Shown: positions 42,093 to 46,722 of the stretch, piece after piece | How the letters are laid out: every line of letters starts with the position of its first letter | How positions within the stretch are numbered: position 1 is the stretch's first letter | From: Candidatus Levybacteria bacterium RIFCSPLOWO2_02_FULL_37_18 | GTDB lineage: Bacteria; Patescibacteriota; Microgenomatia; Levybacterales; UBA12049 | Direction: 5' to 3' | Assembly (NCBI GenBank): GCA_001784115.1 | Contig: MFPD01000023.1 | Coordinates: 1 to 46,722 of the forward strand | DNA: 46,722 nucleotides | The notes under the pieces: model-generated | What the model was told of the DNA's origin: nothing | The model's input: only the letters and a program-made list of their open reading frames with translations | Database searches by the model: none | Position numbers and translations under genes: made by a program

Positions 42093-43057
42093 CGGCTTTT
42101 AAGAAATCTGTCAATTTTTCTAATAACGTGATTTGATGCTATGCCAATATGTTTATGCATGTAGTTTCTATCTCCATAAATAAAGCAGTGTCCATCTGGC
42201 AGCCCAATCCTTAGGAAATCTATCTTAATAGAGTGATCTACTAAGAAATCTGCAACTATTGTTCCTAAACCTCCATACGAAAGATGCTCTTCGAGCGTAA
42301 ATACAACTTCAAATGGTTTAATAAGTTTTTTTAAAAGCTTTTCGTTTAGGGGTTTAAGTTGATAAATATCGATTACCGCCATATCTAAACCTCTTTTATC
42401 TTTTAAATAGTTTGCAATGTCAATAGCTTTATGAGTTATTGTACCTGTTGTGATCAAGCAAGACTTTTTACCAGGTTTGAGCATTACTAAACCATCTGGA
42501 ATACTATCCATTCTTGATGAGTAAAGATCTGGGAAATTGCCCTTTTCAAAACGAATATAAGTCAACTGAGGCTTAGAATAAGCAAAGTGAGGAAATACTG
42601 CAAGATTGAAAAAATCTGTAGCGTTTAAGATTCTCATATGAGGTATGGCTCTCATAATTGCTATGTCTTGGTTGCTATGATGAGTTGGCCCATCAGCTCC
42701 ATAAGTAAAACCCGGACCAATTCCTGCTATAATTACAGGCAGATTCATAATACTTAAGTCGACTTTAATTTGTTCGTAGCAACGAAGTGTTAAAAAGGTA
42801 GAGATTGCGTGCACAAAAACTTTTTTTCCTGAAAGTGCCAATCCTGCTGCGACACTAATCATGTTTTGTTCTGCAACTCCAACATTAATTATTTGTTTAG
42901 GTAAACTTGAGTAAAATTTTTGAAAAGCGTAGGCTCCTTGATCAGCATGGAGAAGAATTACATCGTGGTCATGTGAGGCTATTTGGAAAAGCTCTTCAAA
43001 AAAGGCATCTCTCATCTCTGTATAAGCAGTATGTGGTTTTAAAAATTTTTTCATCAA
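42089..43057 (-). CDS. Transketolase-like C-terminal subunit
   Basis: 322 residues: the pyrimidine-binding and C-terminal domains of transketolase as a separate polypeptide. The TPP-activating Glu63 is in NVGVAEQNM, followed by GPGFTYGADGPTHHSNQDIA (substrate and cofactor region) and LEEHLSYGGLGTIVADFL. It should pair with the next gene, which carries the TPP pyrophosphate domain. The split form is common in Archaea and in some polysaccharide loci. A housekeeping pentose phosphate role is possible, but the position inside a sugar operon suggests a two-carbon transfer to a nucleotide keto sugar. Confidence 0.85.
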   Translation of the reverse strand: MMKKFLKPHTAYTEMRDAFFEELFQIASHDHDVILLHADQGAYAFQKFYSSLPKQIINVGVAEQNMISVAAGLALSGKKVFVHAISTFLTLRCYEQIKVDLSIMNLPVIIAGIGPGFTYGADGPTHHSNQDIAIMRAIPHMRILNATDFFNLAVFPHFAYSKPQLTYIRFEKGNFPDLYSSRMDSIPDGLVMLKPGKKSCLITTGTITHKAIDIANYLKDKRGLDMAVIDIYQLKPLNEKLLKKLIKPFEVVFTLEEHLSYGGLGTIVADFLVDHSIKIDFLRIGLPDGHCFIYGDRNYMHKHIGIASNHVIRKIDRFLKSR

Positions 43058-43872
43058 ACTAACCCTAAGTCCTTTTTAGCTAATTGTATTTGTTCTCCTT
43101 TGGGCACTCCATGGTGCCAATGATAATCATTTTCCATAAAAGAAATCCCTTTACCTTTTACGGTATCAGCGACAATAACAGAGGGTTTGGAATTCTTCAT
43201 TTGCTTAAGTTTTTTAAGCGAATTTATTATTTGTTTGAAATTATGTCCATCTATTTGAATCGTATTCCAGCCAAATGATTTCCATTTCGAAGCCAACGAG
43301 AAATTACCTGTAAAGTTCCTTGTAAAAGCGGTAGCAGCAACTTTATTATTGTCAACAATAGCTATTAAATTAGATAATTTTTGTTGTGTAGCAAATGATG
43401 CTCCTTCCCAGATAGATCCCTCATTGCATTCACCATCCCCCAATATTACTAAAGTCGAAAAACTTTTTTTATCTAACTTTGCAGATAGGGCAAGTCCACA
43501 ACCAATTCCAAGTCCATGTCCTAAAGAACCAGATGAGACCTCAACGCCTGGGATAAAATGATCAGGGTGGCCCCCTAAGATTGTTCCATTTTGTCCATGT
43601 TTGTCTAACTGCTCTTTTGGAAAGTAGCCTTTATCAGCTAGTACACAATAAAGCGCCAGACATGCATGGCCTTTACTGAAGATAATTCTGTCTCTTTCAG
43701 GATCCCCCTTTTTTTTAGGAGATAGATTAAATATTCCGGAGCAATAGATAGCAACCAGTATATCTGTTATCGAGAGCGCACCACCTAAGTGACCTTTTCC
43801 AGCACTAATTTGCATTTGAAAGGATTTTTGTCTTACCCAGTTAGCCTTTTGTTTTAAAGTATTAATATCCAT
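43054..43872 (-). CDS. Transketolase-like N-terminal subunit
   Basis: 272 residues forming the TPP pyrophosphate-binding domain. The TPP motif starts at GDGECNEG (145-152) and ends with VDNN (173-176). GKGHLGGALS (25-34), SKGHACLALY (66-75) and GSLGHGLGIGCG carry the conserved His residues of the active site. It overlaps the C-subunit gene by 4 bases and the E1 beta-like gene by 1 base, so equal expression is expected. See the C subunit for its likely role. Confidence 0.86.
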   Translation of the reverse strand: MDINTLKQKANWVRQKSFQMQISAGKGHLGGALSITDILVAIYCSGIFNLSPKKKGDPERDRIIFSKGHACLALYCVLADKGYFPKEQLDKHGQNGTILGGHPDHFIPGVEVSSGSLGHGLGIGCGLALSAKLDKKSFSTLVILGDGECNEGSIWEGASFATQQKLSNLIAIVDNNKVAATAFTRNFTGNFSLASKWKSFGWNTIQIDGHNFKQIINSLKKLKQMKNSKPSVIVADTVKGKGISFMENDYHWHHGVPKGEQIQLAKKDLGLV

Positions 43873-44915
43873 TAGAAAGGTCCTCGGAATTTGTTTTCAT
43901 AACTATAAAAAGTTTCTTGCGATAAATCCATTTTGGCAAGTTTTAGTTTTTGTTCAACAGCTCTTATAAGTTTAATGGCATCTGTATAGAACTCATTTTC
44001 TAGTGGTCTGCAACTGGGACAATGCGTGTGAGCGAATCCGAGTCGCGTAATTTGGGATTTTAATTTATGAGATAACTTATCATAAATTCTGGTGGCAAGT
44101 TCCGCAGAAAAACCACAAAAAATCCAATCATAATCTGCAATAATTAAGTTACGTGTTTTCTCAACAGATTTTATTATCAACTCTTCATCTAAAGGAAATA
44201 TAGAGCGCGGGTCAACTACTTCAACGCTTATTCCTTGTTTTTCTAGAACTTCGCTAGCTTTTATTGCCTCAACAGCAGAATATGAAGTGGCAACAATAGT
44301 AATGTCTTTTCCTGTTTTAAGAATTTGTCCTTTGCCAATTGTAGTGGGGATAGGTTCAATAGGTACCTCATCTTCAACATCATAAAGCATCCGATGTTCT
44401 AAAACCACAACTGGATTATTATCTCGTATTGCAGATATCAATAGTCCCTTCGCATCAGCTGGCGTTGTTGGCATAACTACTTTTAGGCCTGGGATGTGAG
44501 CAAAAAATGATTGCAAGCTCTTACTGTGTTGGTATGACTGGCCCCAGCCTTTACCGATAATTGCCCGGATAACTAAAGGTACTTGTAATTTTCCATCCGA
44601 ACCGTAGCGATAACTTGCAACCATATTTACAAGTTGGTTAATAGCTAAAAGCAGAAAATCAACTCTCATATGGACATTAATTGGTCGCAGTCCACAAATT
44701 GCTGCTCCTAAACCAAAGCCCAATAGTGCTTCCTCAGAGAGAGGAGTAGAAAAAACACGCTTTGGACCAAACTTTTCCATAAGGCCTGCTGTTGAACCAA
44801 ATATTCTCTTATGATCTGCCACATCAATTCCATAGATAAAAATTGAGTTATCCCGCTCCATTTCCTGATGAAGGGCTTGGTTAATGGCATCCCGGTAAGA
44901 AACTTTTTTATTCAT
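43872..44915 (-). CDS. 2-oxoacid dehydrogenase E1 beta-like subunit
   Basis: 347 residues. It resembles the beta subunit of pyruvate dehydrogenase E1 or acetoin dehydrogenase: YRDAINQALHQEM, the TPP-activating Glu61 in STPLSEEALLGFGLG, then GWGQSYQHSKSLQSFFAHIPGLKV and VVDPRSIFPLD. The usual PTP-x-S segment near the C-terminus is replaced by HTHCPSCRPLENEFY with two close Cys. The last 30 residues are extra. No E2 or E3 gene lies nearby, so it is unlikely to feed an ordinary dehydrogenase complex. It forms an alpha2-beta2 unit with the next gene, by inference. Confidence 0.85.
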   Translation of the reverse strand: MNKKVSYRDAINQALHQEMERDNSIFIYGIDVADHKRIFGSTAGLMEKFGPKRVFSTPLSEEALLGFGLGAAICGLRPINVHMRVDFLLLAINQLVNMVASYRYGSDGKLQVPLVIRAIIGKGWGQSYQHSKSLQSFFAHIPGLKVVMPTTPADAKGLLISAIRDNNPVVVLEHRMLYDVEDEVPIEPIPTTIGKGQILKTGKDITIVATSYSAVEAIKASEVLEKQGISVEVVDPRSIFPLDEELIIKSVEKTRNLIIADYDWIFCGFSAELATRIYDKLSHKLKSQITRLGFAHTHCPSCRPLENEFYTDAIKLIRAVEQKLKLAKMDLSQETFYSYENKFRGPF

Positions 44916-45873
44916 AAAATGTGTTTTTCAACAGTTCATAAGAATCAGGAAATGGGGCATCGATAGCCTTTTGAAAACTCTCATTTACTTGTTTGTCGAT
45001 ACGCTTCTCAAGTTTTAGAATCTCTATATCGCTCACCTTTATTCTTTTTAATTTACCTCTAAGTAACTTAACCGGGTCCTTTTTTTGCCAGCCTATAAAC
45101 TCTTTTTTATTTCTATAGCCTGCATTAAAATCTTCATGTACACCGACATGTTCTAAATAACGATAGTATTTTAGATGCAAAAATGCAGGCATATGGTCCT
45201 TTTTGATTGAATTAATTGCTTGCAAAGTTAGGTTATAAATTTGCTCTGCATCTGTAGTTTCTTTCTCAAAAACAGAAATATAATATTGTTTAATTATATT
45301 AACCAAATTTTTGTACCCGCGTCTTAATATAGGAGGATTATGGACTGCAAAACCATTATCTTCACAAACAAAAAGTACCGGAAGGCGCTTTAGGCAGGCA
45401 ATGTTTAGACTTTCCCAAAAAACACCCTCATCAACTGCCCCATCGCCAAAAAATACTGTCACTATCTGCTTCTTTTTAAGATAAACACCGGCAAACGCTG
45501 CGCCGACTGCCAAGGGTATAGTACTGCCAACAACCGCAGAAATTCCCAGTAACCCATCATTTGGTGATAAAAGGTGCATGGAGCCCCCTTTTCCTTTTAA
45601 AACACCAGTAACCTTGCCAAGCATTTCGGCAAAAAATTTGTCAGTTTCTTCTGTTGCTGCTAAGTACAAACCATGACTTCTATAAGTGCCAAAAGTAAGA
45701 CTATTTTGACCTAAGGCAGTATATACACCAGAGACTATAGCTTCTTCTCCCATCGACATATGCATCGGTGTTTTCATCTCGTTATTGTCATAATGTTTAA
45801 TGATTAACTCCTCAGCAGTCCTGATTAAATAAACTTTTTTATAAAGATTTAAAATCAATTTTTTTCTATTCAT
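44908..45873 (-). CDS. 2-oxoacid dehydrogenase E1 alpha-like subunit
   Basis: 321 residues. The TPP pyrophosphate motif runs from GDGAVDEG (143-150) to CEDNGFAV (170-177); GTYRSHGLYLA (62-72) and KGGSMHLL (95-102) hold the conserved Arg/His residues. It matches the alpha subunit of pyruvate or acetoin dehydrogenases, which decarboxylate a 2-oxo acid and carry the acyl or hydroxyalkyl group on TPP. It overlaps the beta gene by 8 bases and the upstream SDR by 4. A few such pairs in antibiotic clusters (for instance avilamycin) put a two-carbon branch on a sugar. That role is inferred here. Confidence 0.85.
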   Translation of the reverse strand: MNRKKLILNLYKKVYLIRTAEELIIKHYDNNEMKTPMHMSMGEEAIVSGVYTALGQNSLTFGTYRSHGLYLAATEETDKFFAEMLGKVTGVLKGKGGSMHLLSPNDGLLGISAVVGSTIPLAVGAAFAGVYLKKKQIVTVFFGDGAVDEGVFWESLNIACLKRLPVLFVCEDNGFAVHNPPILRRGYKNLVNIIKQYYISVFEKETTDAEQIYNLTLQAINSIKKDHMPAFLHLKYYRYLEHVGVHEDFNAGYRNKKEFIGWQKKDPVKLLRGKLKRIKVSDIEILKLEKRIDKQVNESFQKAIDAPFPDSYELLKNTFYE

Positions 45874-46721
45874 AAATTTTTCTTATAATAATTTCTCCAG
45901 TAATTCAGCATATCTTTTAAAGTTTGGTCGAACTTTATTTTTGGCTTCCAACCGGTTTGCCTAACAAACTTTTCAACTGATGGAATTTGTAGAGTAACAT
46001 CAGAGGGACGTAAGCGTTTGGGATCTGCTTCTATTTTGATATTCTTTCTTTTAGAAAAACGAATGAGTTTATTTAACATATCTCCAATTGTCATAGTTTC
46101 TACACCTCCGATGTTGTAAACTTCTCCCTGGGTGCATTTATTAACAAGCAACCAATATGCCCTTACAGCATCCCGTACATCCATAAAAGTTCTAACACTG
46201 TTTAAATTCCCGACCGCTACCACTGGTTTTTGTTTACCCGCTTCTATTGCAGCAATTTGTTTTGCAAAATTGGAAGGAGCAAAAACTTCTCCTCTTCGTG
46301 GCCCTTCATGGGTAAACATTCTTGTGCGAATTGTTTTTATACCCCAAGAAAGAAAGTATTGAAGAGCTAACATATCCTCTCCAACTTTCGAAACAGCATA
46401 AGGCGATGCAGGTCGAAAGGGATTTGTTTCTTTGATTGGAATTTCATCTTCCTTAACTTGTCCATACACCTCAGAAGAACTGCAAATATGAATAATTGGA
46501 TCATACTTTTCTTGCAATTTAAGAGTTTTAATTGCCTCGAGTAAATTGGCGGTACCGACTACATTTGTTTGTAAAGTTGAGATAGGGGATACAAAACTAA
46601 AATCAACATATGATTGAGCAGCAAGATGAAAAATAACATCGGGTTTTACCGTAGAGAGAATTTTTTCCAAAGAACTATAATCCTCCAAGTCTCCATAACA
46701 AAGATTAATATAATCAATGAT
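45870..46721 (-). CDS. GDP-mannose 4,6-dehydratase/Rmd-like SDR, N-terminus beyond window
   Basis: The last 283 residues; the frame stays open to the right edge, reading GDLEDYSSLEKI just inside it, so the NAD-loop N-terminus is missing. It has FHLAAQSYVDFSF, CSSSEVYG, PYAVSKVGEDML with the Tyr and Lys intact, RMFTHEGPRRGEVFAPSNFAKQIA, and VGNLNSVRTFMDVRDAVRAYWLL. The last two blocks are typical of the GMD and GDP-6-deoxymannose reductase (Rmd) family on GDP-sugars. In this locus GDP-heptose is a good candidate. It overlaps the E1 alpha-like gene by 4 bases. The promoter of this operon is off the window. Confidence 0.8.
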   Translation of the reverse strand: MIDYINLCYGDLEDYSSLEKILSTVKPDVIFHLAAQSYVDFSFVSPISTLQTNVVGTANLLEAIKTLKLQEKYDPIIHICSSSEVYGQVKEDEIPIKETNPFRPASPYAVSKVGEDMLALQYFLSWGIKTIRTRMFTHEGPRRGEVFAPSNFAKQIAAIEAGKQKPVVAVGNLNSVRTFMDVRDAVRAYWLLVNKCTQGEVYNIGGVETMTIGDMLNKLIRFSKRKNIKIEADPKRLRPSDVTLQIPSVEKFVRQTGWKPKIKFDQTLKDMLNYWRNYYKKNL

Positions 46722-46722
46722 C

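Noticed and set aside
1-46722. CRISPR arrays, tRNA or rRNA genes, insertion sequences
   Set aside because: I looked for spaced direct repeats, cloverleaf-like GC-rich stretches and transposase-like proteins and saw none. The many A and T runs are composition, not repeats.

Overview
The window is a dense, AT-rich (by eye roughly one third G+C) polysaccharide and sugar-nucleotide locus with 47 protein genes and almost no spare DNA. The longest gap between genes is about 155 bases, and it holds a palindromic repeat. I see no rRNA, tRNA, CRISPR or transposase. UGA is used as a stop, often as ATGA overlaps. The gene style suggests a Candidate Phyla Radiation (Patescibacteria, Microgenomates-like) bacterium: many GT-C membrane glycosyltransferases, a small secreted protein of the DUF5667 kind, and promoters that fire directly on start codons. 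The taxonomy is inference, not proof.

Left part (1-25.6 kb): glycan assembly mixed with sugar-nucleotide genes. It starts with the tail of a GT-C transferase, then a secreted DUF5667-like protein, a UDP-glucuronate decarboxylase-like SDR, a UDP-HexNAc 6-dehydrogenase and a GT2. Next come a GT39-like protein with a methyltransferase, two GT2 enzymes, and an rmlB / cupin / C-methyltransferase set expected to make a C-methyl-branched dTDP-deoxysugar. Three tandem paralogous membrane proteins with a C-terminal Cys-x-Cys follow. Then come GT2, SDR, methyltransferase and aminotransferase genes, two giant GT-C proteins with C-terminal lectin-like domains, and another GT2/methyltransferase pair.

Middle part (25.6-29.7 kb): Gfo/Idh oxidoreductase, SDR, DegT aminotransferase and formyltransferase form one tight plus-strand unit, the expected set for an N-formylated amino sugar.

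Right part (29.8-46.7 kb): a GDP-heptose locus. gmhA, hddA and an SDR lie on the plus strand. hddC ends a minus-strand operon of at least 14 genes that enters from beyond the right edge. The operon contains a GMD/Rmd-like SDR, a pyruvate-dehydrogenase E1 alpha/beta-like pair, a split transketolase pair, methyltransferases, two aldo/keto reductases with a ParB-like tail, an RmlC-like 3,5-epimerase and two SDRs lacking the usual catalytic Tyr. My reading is that GDP-D-glycero-D-manno-heptose (or its 6-deoxy-4-keto form) is epimerised, reduced, methylated and possibly given a two-carbon branch by the TPP enzymes. This would be a highly decorated, possibly undescribed heptose, and it is the most interesting system here.

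Regulation: most transcription units start at divergent pairs. At least eight genes have a -10 hexamer ending only 6-7 bases before the start codon, several with a good -35 at 17 bp, which predicts leaderless mRNAs. This pattern was used to choose starts for several genes.
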